Positions 16,228 through 23,152 of a stretch of 23,152 nucleotides of DNA are shown here, piece after piece. Under the pieces are notes generated by a model. The model was not told the origin of the DNA, searched no databases, and worked only from the letters and a program-made list of their open reading frames with translations. The position numbers and the translations under genes are program-made. Every line of letters starts with the position of its first letter. The stretch's first letter is position 1. This stretch comes from an uncultured Clostridia bacterium (lineage in GTDB: Bacteria > Bacillota > Clostridia > TANB77 > CAG-508). The DNA lies in the NCBI GenBank assembly GCA_934167165.1, contig CAKPKG010000022.1:1-23152 (forward strand), in the 5' to 3' direction.

Positions 16228-16284
16228 GCCAATAGTAAGACAGAATTTTTGTGCCAAAATTCCCCGTCCCTATTGGCTCTTTTT
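16224..16284 (-). terminator. terminator of tex
   Basis: On the - strand AGCCAATAG (16278-16270) pairs with CTATTGGCT (16235-16227), enclosing an inner GAATTTT/AAAATTC hairpin, followed by TTTTTATTATA. It starts directly after the tex stop. Confidence 0.75.
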
Positions 16285-18435
16285 CTAGACTTTCATACTT
16301 AATTTTACTTTTTGTTTTTCGTTATCTATTCCAATTACTTTTACTTTAACTATATCACCTACTGACACTATTTCTGATGGATTTTTTACATAGTTATTGC
16401 TCATTTCTGATATATGTACTAATCCATCATGTTTTACTCCTATATCCACAAATGCTCCAAAGTCTATTACATTTCTTACTGTTCCATTTAATACCATTCC
16501 TTCTTTTAGGTCTTCAAATTTTAAAACATCTGACCTTAATATCTGTTTTGGCATATCTTCTCTAGGATCTCTTCCTGGTTTTGATAATTCTTCTATTATA
16601 TCTTTTAAAGTTATTTCAGTTGTATTTAATTTTTTGCTTGTTTCTTTTATATTAATATTTTCTAATTTTTCCTTTATTGTCTTTAGTCCTTCTTTATCTC
16701 TTAAATCTTGTTTTTTGCAACCAATTTCTTTTAATAAATTCTCTGCAATTTCATAGCTTTCTGGATGAACTGCTGTTACTTCTAATGGATTATCTCCATC
16801 ATATATTCTAATAAATCCTGCACATTGCTCATAAGCTGATTTTCCTAATTTTGCTACTTTTAATAACTCTTTTCTGTTTTTAAATTTTCCATTTTCATCT
16901 CTATATTTAACTATATTTTTACTAATTGAATTATTTAGTCCAGATACATATGTTAAAAGTGATGGAGTTGCTGTGTTTACATCTACACCTACACTATTTA
17001 CGCTATCTTCTACCACTCCACTTAAGCTTTCTGAAAGTCTTTTTTGGTTAACATCATGTTGATATTGCCCTACTCCAATTGATTTTGGATCTATTTTTAC
17101 TAGTTCTGCAAGTGGATCTTGAAGTCTTCTTGCTATTGATATTGCTCCTCTAATAGATACATTTATATCAGGATACTCTTCTGTTGCAAGTTTTGACGCA
17201 GAATATACAGAAGCTCCTGCTTCGCTAACTATTGCATAATTTACCTCTTTACTTGCTTCTTTTATAACATCAGAAACAAATTGTTCTGATTCTCTTGATG
17301 CTGTTCCATTTCCTATTGCAATTATATTTATATTGTCTTTTTTTATTAAGTCTAACAAAGTCTTTTTGCTGTTTTCTACATCATTTTGTGGTGCTGTTGG
17401 ATAAATTGTTGCAGTATCTAAAACTTTTCCTGTTTCATCTATTACAGCAATTTTGCATCCTGTTCTATATGCTGGGTCAAATCCCATTACTGTTTGACCT
17501 TTTATTGGACTTCCTAATAATAATTGTTTAGCATTTTTTCCAAACACTTTAATTGCTTGTTCTTCTGCTTTTTCTGTTAAATCTGAACGAATTTCTCTAT
17601 CTATTGAAGGCTCAATTAATCTTTTAAAACTATCGTTTATAGTTTCTTTTAAAATATCTGTAAATTCTGTATTTCCTTTTATAATGTCATTTTCTATATA
17701 ATTTATTATAGTGTCTTCTGGTTTTTCTAACTTTACTTTTAAGAATTCTTCTTTTTCTCCTCTATTTATTGCAAGGATTCTATGACTTGGTATTCTATTA
17801 ATTTTTTCCGAAAAATCGTAATACATTTCATAACTAGATTTCTCTTCATCATTTGTAGCTTTTGTTTTTATTAAACCTTCTCTGTAACACATTTGCTTTA
17901 TTCTTTTTCTGTATTCTGCGACATCTGATATATTTTCTGCAATTATATCTTTTGCCCCTGTAAGCGCTTCTTCTTCATTGTTTACGCCCTTTTCTTCGTT
18001 TATAAATTCTTTTGCAATTTCTAAAACAGGTCTTTTATCTACTTGCAAATATATAATTGTAGCCAATGGCTCTAATCCTTTTTCTTTTGCAATTGAAGCT
18101 CTTGTTCTCTTTTTTTGTTTATATGGTCTATAAATATCTTCTACTTCTGAAAGCGTAATTGCATTTTCTATTTGAATTTTTAGTTCATCTGTCATCTTTT
18201 CTTGTTCTTCTATTGATTTAGATATTTCTTCTTTTCTTTTATTTAGATTTCTTAAATATGTTAATCTATCATTTAAGTTTCTTAACACTTCATCACTTAA
18301 TCCTCCTGTTGCTTCCTTTCTATAACGAGCAATAAAAGGAATTGTATTCCCATCATCAATTAATTTAATCGTGTTTTGTACTTGAAACTCTTTTACTCCT
18401 AATTCATGTGCTATAACTCCTGCTATTTTATCCAT
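16285..18435 (-). CDS. tex: Tex-like S1 RNA-binding protein
   Basis: A 716-residue Tex protein, a conserved RNA/nucleic-acid binding factor linked to transcription. Order: N-terminal helical domain with HTH (MDKIAGVIAHELGVK to about 190), the RNase H-like YqgF domain (GFDPAYRTGCKIAVIDETGK, about 320-440), helix-hairpin-helix units (NTATPSLLTYVSGLN and KLGKSAYEQCAGFIRI, about 490-560), and a C-terminal S1 domain (GMVLNGTVRNVIDFGAFVDIG onwards, last ~75 residues). An ATG at 18447 is in frame, but the AAAGGA site touches it directly, so the ATG at 18435 is preferred (spacing 12). A weak TATAAT lies about 45 bases upstream of the start without a clear -35. It is single-gene with its own terminator. 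Confidence 0.95.
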   Translation of the reverse strand: MDKIAGVIAHELGVKEFQVQNTIKLIDDGNTIPFIARYRKEATGGLSDEVLRNLNDRLTYLRNLNKRKEEISKSIEEQEKMTDELKIQIENAITLSEVEDIYRPYKQKKRTRASIAKEKGLEPLATIIYLQVDKRPVLEIAKEFINEEKGVNNEEEALTGAKDIIAENISDVAEYRKRIKQMCYREGLIKTKATNDEEKSSYEMYYDFSEKINRIPSHRILAINRGEKEEFLKVKLEKPEDTIINYIENDIIKGNTEFTDILKETINDSFKRLIEPSIDREIRSDLTEKAEEQAIKVFGKNAKQLLLGSPIKGQTVMGFDPAYRTGCKIAVIDETGKVLDTATIYPTAPQNDVENSKKTLLDLIKKDNINIIAIGNGTASRESEQFVSDVIKEASKEVNYAIVSEAGASVYSASKLATEEYPDINVSIRGAISIARRLQDPLAELVKIDPKSIGVGQYQHDVNQKRLSESLSGVVEDSVNSVGVDVNTATPSLLTYVSGLNNSISKNIVKYRDENGKFKNRKELLKVAKLGKSAYEQCAGFIRIYDGDNPLEVTAVHPESYEIAENLLKEIGCKKQDLRDKEGLKTIKEKLENINIKETSKKLNTTEITLKDIIEELSKPGRDPREDMPKQILRSDVLKFEDLKEGMVLNGTVRNVIDFGAFVDIGVKHDGLVHISEMSNNYVKNPSEIVSVGDIVKVKVIGIDNEKQKVKLSMKV

Positions 18436-18552
18436 TATATATATCATTCCTTTCTTTTTACATTTGTTATTTTATATTATAAATTAGTTAAAGTAAATAA
18501 AAATATATCTTTTAATTAGATTTTATTTTTTACATTTTTTGGGATTTTCTTG

Positions 18553-18581
18553 TTGATTTTTAAATCTTATTCCTATATAAT
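18553..18581 (+). promoter_or_regulatory. rightward promoter upstream of tex
   Basis: TTGATT (18553-18558), 17-base spacer, TATAAT (18576-18581). No ORF with a start codon follows, although AGGAAAGGAGGA at 18610-18621 looks like a ribosome site. The transcript would fold CCTTTTCC with GGAAAGG and then reach the hairpin at 18652-18679. Confidence 0.45.
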
Positions 18582-18644
18582 ATTTCCATCCTTTTCCAGA
18601 GGAACTTCTTAGGAAAGGAGGATTTTACATATTTTCCATTCAGC

Positions 18645-18679
18645 AAAAAAAGAACTAAGTGTCGCAATCCACTTAGTTC
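18645..18679 (-). terminator. intrinsic terminator downstream of the feo operon
   Basis: GAACTAAGTG and CACTTAGTTC (18652-18661, 18670-18679) form a perfect 10-bp stem with an eight-base loop, followed on the - strand by seven T. On the + strand it is followed only by GATTTTAC. Confidence 0.85.
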
Positions 18680-18715
18680 GATTTTACATATGACATCATC
18701 ATATTAACTTAAGTT
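18645..18715 (-). ncRNA. candidate ~70-nt small RNA
   Basis: A complete small transcription unit with no convincing gene: promoter at 18722-18750, start near 18715, end at the intrinsic terminator. The start region is the palindrome TTAACTTAAGTTAA (18704-18717), a possible operator or 5' hairpin. A nine-codon ATG frame exists but has no ribosome site. It may instead be a leader or attenuator for tex, whose start is about 210 bases further on. Confidence 0.4.
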
Positions 18716-18721
18716 AACTAT

Positions 18722-18750
18722 AGTATACTATCTTTTCCATTAAATGTCAA
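18722..18750 (-). promoter_or_regulatory. strong promoter after the FeoB-associated gene
   Basis: TTGACA (18750-18745), 17-base spacer, TATACT (18727-18722), starting 14 bases after the stop of the Cys-rich protein. Palindromes AGTATACT (around 18720-18731) and TTAACTTAAGTTAA sit at the -10 and start. Confidence 0.7.
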
Positions 18751-18763
18751 ATGTTTTCTATAT

Positions 18764-18910
18764 TTATTTTTTCTTTCCGCAATTGCACCCTTTTCTTTTA
18801 TATGCACATTTTGAGCATACATCTTTATCTTTTTTTATAAAATTAAAATATGCTATTATACCTAACACTCCTATAACAACTGCTAAAATAATGAAATCTA
18901 CAAAATTCAT
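18764..18910 (-). CDS. FeoB-associated Cys-rich membrane protein
   Basis: A 48-residue protein: one membrane helix (about 5-25, VDFIILAVVIGVLGIIAYF) and a short basic tail with four Cys (32, 35, 42, 44: CSKC and CNC). This fits the small FeoB-associated Cys-rich family found directly after feoB in Bacillota, thought to help ferrous iron uptake; the tail may bind iron. It lies 52 bases after the feoB stop, and AGGAG precedes the ATG. The gap holds a GTGTGATGTGGGAAGTGTG-type repeat. Confidence 0.88.
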   Translation of the reverse strand: MNFVDFIILAVVIGVLGIIAYFNFIKKDKDVCSKCAYKRKGCNCGKKK

Positions 18911-18928
18911 AAAAACTCTCCTATCCTT

Positions 18929-18955
18929 TCACACTTCCCACATCACACTGCGCAC
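18929..18955. repeat. short fragment of the GTGTGATGTGGGAAGTGTG repeat
   Basis: CACACTTCCCACATCACACTG matches the right end of the element at 10125-10321 over CACACTTCCCACATCA, here inside the feo operon between feoB and the Cys-rich gene. Confidence 0.5.
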
Positions 18956-18962
18956 TTCCATT

Positions 18963-20937
18963 TTACAAATTACCAATAAATGTTCCTACATTAAATACTA
19001 TACTAGCCAAAATCCAGGCTAATCCTGTTTGAAAAGCTATTGCTTTAAACATTTTCCTGGTTGTACCAAGTTCTCTTCTCATTGCTCCTATTGCCCCAAA
19101 GCATGGTGCACTAAATAAATTAAATACCATATATGCATATGCACTTGCAGGAGTAAAGAAATTAAATGCTACTGATTTAAATAATAGGGCTCCCTCTTCT
19201 ACTTCTTCACTTAATCCTGCTATTATATTCATTGATGATATTACTTGTTCTTTTGCAACTAATCCTTGCACAGCTGACACAGATGCTTCCCAACTAAATG
19301 TTCCAAGTATTGGGTAGAATATCCATGAAATTGAATTTCCTATACTTGCTAAAATGCTATCTTTTATTTCCACCCCATATTCTAATTTCCAAGAAAATGA
19401 TAGTAAAAACCAAATTATTACTGAGCAAAATAATATTATTGTTCCTGCTCTTTTTATAAATTCTTTTACTTTATCAAATACATCCCTTGTTACATATTTT
19501 ACACTTGGCAATTTATACTCTGGGAGTTCAGATATAAATGCTGTACCGCTATCTTTCATAAATAACTTTTTAATAATAATAGCAGATATTAAAATTATAG
19601 CTATTGCAAAAAAATATAATGATGCAGAAACAAGTCCAGATTTATCTGCAAAAAAGTATCCTGTAAACATTGCAATTATTGGTAATTTTGCACTACATGG
19701 TATAAATGGTGTTAACATTATAGATAGTTCTCTTTCTTTGCTATCCTTTATTATTCTTGTTGACATTATTGCAGGCACACTACATCCGAAGTCCAACTAT
19801 AAATGGTACTAAAGTTTCTCCGCTTAAACCGAATTTTTTAAACAACTTGTCTAATAAAAATGTTACCCTGGACATATATCCAGTAGTTTCTAATATTGAT
19901 ATGCAAAGAAATAATATAATTAGCTGTGGCACAAAACCTAGAACAGCTCCTACTCCCGCAATTATTCCATCTACAACTAAACTTGTTGACCATGCTGATG
20001 CACCTAAATTTGTTAAGCCTTCTCTTACAATTTCTCCAAAATTTTTTACCAAATCTGAAATCCAGTCAACAGTAAAACTTCCAACCACTCCTACTGACAA
20101 ATAATATACTAAAAACATTATCACTACAAATATAGGGAATGCTAAAAATTTATTTAAAAAAATTTTATCTAATTTATCTGACATAGTTTCTTTTATTGGT
20201 GTTATTGTTGTTGATTTATTTTTTATCTTAACTATGTACTCATACCTAGCATTTGCAATAATTTCTTCTATATCCATTTTGTATGTTTCTTCAAGCTTTT
20301 GCCTACTATTTTTTACAATTCCCTTTTGGTAGCTTTGATATAGCTTGTCATTCTCTAATATCTTTATTGCCATAAATCTATTCACTTTTAATTCATTTTC
20401 TATGTTAATTATTTCATTTTCTATATCTGATTTAAATATCTCTTTGCTTCTAACTTTTTGCTTATTATATTTTTTTATTGTATTTTTTAATTCCTCTATT
20501 CCAGTTGCTTTTAATGCAGATATAATTACAACATCTGCTCCTATTTCTTTTGATAGTTTTTCTTTATCTATATGTATTCCTTTTTTCTCTAATCTATCAG
20601 CCATATTAAGTGCTATTATAACCTTTGTATCTAATTCCATAAGCTGTGTAGTAAGATATAAGCTTCTTTCTATTGATGTAGCATCTACTATATTTATTAT
20701 TATATCCGGCTTATCTTCTAACACAAATTTTCTTGAAACCTCTTCTTCTACAGTGTATGGGCTAAGTGAATAAATTCCGGGTAAATCTACTAGGTCATCT
20801 CCTAGGTCTTTTATTTTCCCTACTTTTCTTTCTATTGTTACACCTGGCCAATTTCCTATTTTTTGGTTTGTTCCAGTAAGTAAATTAAAAAGTGTGGTTT
20901 TACCACTGTTTTGATTTCCTACTAATGCAATTTTCAT
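18963..20937 (-). CDS. feoB: ferrous iron transporter FeoB with +1 break at CGG
   Basis: The Fe2+ uptake GTPase-permease. The frame is split into 20937-19789 and 19787-18963; skipping C19788 restores 657 residues. The N-terminal G domain has G1 GNQNSGKT (7-14), G3 DLPG (51-54), G4 NMAD (111-114) and G5 SALKATG. Then come the helical spacer and the two Gate/core halves, ending in FGAIGAMRREL and the last helices. The break falls in the conserved core GFGCSVPAI: the zero frame reads CTT CGG ATG TAG, while +1 gives VG-L-GCSVPAI (a shift one codon earlier would give the consensus F). The ATG overlaps the feoA stop by one base with GGAGG in front, so translation is coupled. Without recoding the pump would be cut after 385 residues. 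Confidence 0.92.
19786..19788 (-). other. candidate +1 frameshift site in feoB (CTT CGG ATG TAG)
   Basis: Zero frame ends two codons after CGG. Skipping C19788 gives CTT GGA TGT AGT and the conserved GCSVPA. The heptamer CTTCGGA is identical to that in the AbrB-like gene on the other strand. Confidence 0.75.
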
Positions 20938-21185
20938 TATAGTACCTCCACATCAATGTTTTTCATTTCCTCTTTTCTAATGCAAAGCTCATAACCTCTA
21001 AGTTCTATATCAACAGGATCTCCCATTGGTGCAATTTTTTTAATTAAAATCTCTGTTCCTTTTGTTATTCCCATATCTAATAAATGTCTTCTTACTTCTG
21101 GTTTGTCCAAATGCAAGCCTAAAACTTTTGCTCTTTGTCCTATTTTTAAATCACTTAAATGTGCGTGTTCTCCTTTTTTTAACAT
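20937..21185 (-). CDS. feoA: FeoA family ferrous iron transport protein
   Basis: An 82-residue SH3-like cytoplasmic partner of FeoB (HLSDLKIGQRAKVLGL, VRRHLLDMGITKGTEI, APMGDPVDIELRGYELCIRKEE). It is the first gene of feoA-feoB-Cys-rich protein, and its stop overlaps the feoB ATG (TAATG). AAGGAG precedes the ATG. The promoter must lie in the 55 bases between the preceding terminator and this gene; TTATTC-17-TAATAT and TTGTCC-18-TACAAA are the candidates. I see no clear Fur box. Confidence 0.95.
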   Translation of the reverse strand: MLKKGEHAHLSDLKIGQRAKVLGLHLDKPEVRRHLLDMGITKGTEILIKKIAPMGDPVDIELRGYELCIRKEEMKNIDVEVL

Positions 21186-21241
21186 TTATATTCTCCTTTG
21201 TATAAATATATTATCTTTTTGGACAAGTATGAATAATTTTC

Positions 21242-21265
21242 AAAAAAATAAAGGGAATTTTCCCT
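21242..21265 (-). terminator. terminator of the DUF2238-like gene
   Basis: The palindrome AGGGAAAATTCCCT (21265-21252), followed by TTATTTTTTTG on the - strand, begins one base after the stop codon. It separates the mscL unit from feoA. Confidence 0.8.
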
Positions 21266-21266
21266 A

Positions 21267-21980
21267 TTATTTTTTTATTTTAATTAATAATTTTTCTATC
21301 CAACCCTTTTTATATTTTAGTGATATATATCCAATTGTAGACATTGTAAATGCGCCTATACAATCTACTATTAAGTCTTCCATTGTATCTGCTAATGCTG
21401 CTCTCCCAACAAGCTGTGTTCCATTTTCCAATGCAAACTTTTGCATGTTTAATCCTAATATCCCATCAAATGTAAATTCATATATTTCCCATATTACACC
21501 CAATGATACTGCAAAGGCAAAAGCAAATATTGCAACAAATATTGGTGCTAATTCTACATGCACTCTTTCATGTTTGTTCAAAATATTAATAAAAGAAAAT
21601 CCTAATGCTCCTAGCATTGCACCACTACAAGTATGAAGTATAGTATCCCAATGTGGTACTCTGTAATAAAAGTTTCTTACTTCTCCTAAAAATACTGCTC
21701 CCCATAAAAACAGCACATACACAATATACATATTTGTTGGTATTACTATTTTTAATTTTTTTGATAACATGTTAGGCAAGAAAAATGCAATTACACCTAG
21801 CACACATTGAGTAAGCATTAATATGTAGTCTGTTTTTACTCTTACACCTTCTATTTGTTCTACATTTGTAGTTGGAGAAACAATAATTTTATAAATTATA
21901 AATGCAATTGGGGCTATAAAGCTTATAAGTACAATTATTCCTATTATTGATTTCCAATCCCTTTTTTCCTTATCTTTCAT
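21267..21980 (-). CDS. DUF2238/YjdF-like integral membrane protein
   Basis: A 237-residue protein with about six membrane helices. Between helices it carries FYYRVPHWDTILHTCSGAMLG and later WEIYEFTFD and DTMEDLIVDCIGA. This spread of His, Asp and Glu is typical of the DUF2238/YjdF membrane family, whose function is not known. AAGGAGG precedes the ATG. It follows the HD-domain gene by 35 bases with no terminator between, so it is probably the last gene of the mscL unit. Confidence 0.75.
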   Translation of the reverse strand: MKDKEKRDWKSIIGIIVLISFIAPIAFIIYKIIVSPTTNVEQIEGVRVKTDYILMLTQCVLGVIAFFLPNMLSKKLKIVIPTNMYIVYVLFLWGAVFLGEVRNFYYRVPHWDTILHTCSGAMLGALGFSFINILNKHERVHVELAPIFVAIFAFAFAVSLGVIWEIYEFTFDGILGLNMQKFALENGTQLVGRAALADTMEDLIVDCIGAFTMSTIGYISLKYKKGWIEKLLIKIKK

Positions 21981-22015
21981 TTATTCCTCCTTAACCTATT
22001 ATATGTACGATTTTA

Positions 22016-22543
22016 TTAAATATCATAAATATATGTTGACTCTAAATCTGCTTCATGAGTATATAAAGCAAGTGGATATTTTTTATATGCTTGACCTATT
22101 GTTCCATATAATTCTTTTGGTTCTGTAAATCCCATGTGCCATCTTATTGCATATTTTTCTTCTGGTGTTAGTTTTATAAATTCACTAATCATCATTACAG
22201 ATTTTTCTCCATGCCCATAAGGAATTGTATCTTCTATTGTATAATATGGTACTTGTTCCCATACTCCATTATTTTTTACATTTCTAAAATCTGTTTTATA
22301 AAAGTTTGTTTTACATATATCATGTAATAATGCAACAATTTTAGTAGAATCATTATCTTCTACTTTTGTTTTTAGTATTTCGTACACTTTCATGCTATGC
22401 TCAAGCAATCCACCTTTAAAATTCCCATGGTATCTTGTACTTGCTGGTGCTTCAAAAAAGTCTGAATTCTCTAAAAACTCTATTAATTTATCCATTCCTT
22501 CCCTATTTGTTTCTTTTAATAATTTTATAAATTCCTCTTTCAT
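22016..22543 (-). CDS. HD-domain protein (putative phosphohydrolase)
   Basis: A 175-residue metal-dependent hydrolase candidate. The HD motifs are His49 (GGLLEHS), HD at 74-75 (LLHDICKTNFYK), His111 (PYGHGEKS), His136 (IRWHMG) and Asp166 (THEADLES), all in order. The HD superfamily acts on nucleotides or phosphodiesters; the substrate is unknown. The ATG is three bases after the mscL stop, and ACTCCTC lies inside the mscL end (GAGGAGT on the - strand), so it is co-translated with mscL. Confidence 0.88.
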   Translation of the reverse strand: MKEEFIKLLKETNREGMDKLIEFLENSDFFEAPASTRYHGNFKGGLLEHSMKVYEILKTKVEDNDSTKIVALLHDICKTNFYKTDFRNVKNNGVWEQVPYYTIEDTIPYGHGEKSVMMISEFIKLTPEEKYAIRWHMGFTEPKELYGTIGQAYKKYPLALYTHEADLESTYIYDI

Positions 22544-22546
22544 ATT

Positions 22547-22945
22547 TTACTCCTCTGTTTTTTCTTTTTTTAATAAATCTCTTATCTCTTCTAATAGTAA
22601 AACTTCATCAGATTTTTTTGGCTCTTCTACTGTTTTTTCTTCTTTTTCTTTATGAATTTTATTCATAAGTTTATTTACAGTTCTTACTAGCATAAATATA
22701 CAAAATGCTATTATTAAAAAGTCTAATACATTTTGAATAAAACTTCCATATTTAATTTCTGCATTTCCTATTTTTACAGTTAATCCTGTAAAGTCAATTC
22801 CACCTATTATAACTCCAATTATTGGCATTATAATGTCTCCAACTAATGATGTTACTATCTTTCCAAATGCTCCACCAATTATTACACCTACTGCTAAATC
22901 CATTACATTGCCTCTTGCTATAAATTCTTTAAATTCTTTTAACAT
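22547..22945 (-). CDS. mscL: large-conductance mechanosensitive channel
   Basis: A 132-residue pentameric channel that releases solutes on hypo-osmotic shock. It has the N-terminal helix MLKEFKEFIARGNVMDLAVGVIIGGAFGKIV with TM1 (about 15-45), a short periplasmic loop (GIDFTGLTVKIGNAEIKYG), TM2 (about 70-93) and a charged C-terminal coiled-coil (EEIRDLLKK). Length and motifs are standard. It is first in a unit with the HD and DUF2238-like genes, under the promoter at 22981-23010. Confidence 0.96.
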   Translation of the reverse strand: MLKEFKEFIARGNVMDLAVGVIIGGAFGKIVTSLVGDIIMPIIGVIIGGIDFTGLTVKIGNAEIKYGSFIQNVLDFLIIAFCIFMLVRTVNKLMNKIHKEKEEKTVEEPKKSDEVLLLEEIRDLLKKEKTEE

Positions 22946-22980
22946 GGCTATTTCCCCTTTTATCTTTTAATACAAGTATT

Positions 22981-23010
22981 TTTATATCAAATTTAGTTGT
23001 ATTTTGTCAA
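22981..23010 (-). promoter_or_regulatory. promoter of the mscL operon
   Basis: TTGACA (23010-23005), 18-base spacer, TATAAA (22986-22981), with AAGGGG before the ATG. Confidence 0.65.
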
Positions 23011-23039
23011 TGGCTATAAATTTCGATTTTAATTAAATA

Positions 23040-23063
23040 AGAAGTGCAGCAAAGTGCACCTCT
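23040..23063 (-). terminator. terminator of the gene entering from the right
   Basis: AGAGGTGCA (23063-23055) pairs with TGCACTTCT (23048-23040) with one G-T pair, followed by TATTTAATT on the - strand. It lies just after the stop of the partial ORF. Confidence 0.6.
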
Positions 23064-23065
23064 TT

Positions 23066-23152
23066 CTAATTTTCTTTTGGTATTTCTATTTTATTTAATT
23101 CTTTATAATTAGATATTTTATAATTTATCTTGTCTTTGCAATAATAGCTACC
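23066..23152 (-). CDS. C-terminal end of an unidentified gene (partial)
   Basis: An open frame of 28 codons runs in from the window edge and ends with TAG at 23068-23066, right before a terminator hairpin. The tail is Lys/Asn/Ile-rich (ends NKIEIPKEN) with no recognisable domain. Confidence 0.55.
   Translation of the reverse strand, partial: GSYYCKDKINYKISNYKELNKIEIPKEN

Noticed and set aside
14371..19788. Simple sequencing or assembly indels as the explanation of the breaks
   Set aside because: Not fully excluded, but four identical C insertions before GG, on both strands and outside homopolymers, are not a usual error pattern. Kept as the main alternative to be tested with raw reads.
21186..21241. 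Fur box in front of feoA
   Set aside because: The AT-rich sequence has no convincing GATAATGATAATCATTATC-like dyad.

Overview
The window is a very AT-rich stretch of a Gram-positive chromosome. It has strong GGAGG ribosome binding sites, TTGACA/TATAAT promoters, a T-box leader ahead of tyrS, and SpoVT/AbrB-like, Rrf2 and MecA-type PBP genes. I infer a member of the Bacillota, most likely a gut-type Clostridia relative; no marker here fixes the genus. UGA is used as a stop, and CGT and CGA are used for Arg, but CGG is almost absent.

Layout. 1-2300 (- strand): a small ORF carrying a dinucleotide repeat, an IscR-like Rrf2 regulator, and tyrS with a T-box. 2315-8400 (-): a class B penicillin-binding protein and a heterodimeric ABC exporter with one degenerate ATP site. 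8548-9100 (-): a RelE/ParE toxin-antitoxin pair. 9200-10093 (+): a CAT/E2-fold protein without its catalytic His. 10130-10320: a MITE-like palindromic repeat. 10333-12661 (-): a Zn/Cd efflux ATPase with an SmtB-like sensor and operator. 12766-15380 (+): an MgtA-type ATPase whose frame is broken twice. 15377-16087: an XRE regulator (-) and a frame-broken AbrB-like gene (+). 16285-18435 (-): tex. 18530-18750: a non-coding region with facing promoters and a shared terminator. 18764-21185 (-): feoA-feoB (frame-broken)-FeoB-associated Cys-rich protein. 21267-22945 (-): mscL, an HD-domain gene and a DUF2238-like membrane gene. 23066-23152: the tail of another - strand gene.

The most interesting observation is that three genes (mgtA, an abrB-like gene, feoB) are broken at four places, on both strands, by the same kind of event. 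One extra C lies directly before a GGN codon for a highly conserved Gly, so the zero frame always reads CGG at the break. By eye, no other in-frame CGG occurs in about 6,700 codons of the window. This is what one would expect if CGG is unassigned or starved and the ribosome shifts +1 there (NNN-C-GGN), as yeast Ty1 does at CUU-AGG-C, or if a CGGN quadruplet is read as Gly. Independent pseudogenisation or random sequencing error would not be expected to give this pattern. The two metal uptake systems (Mg and Fe) and a transcription regulator would then depend on this recoding.
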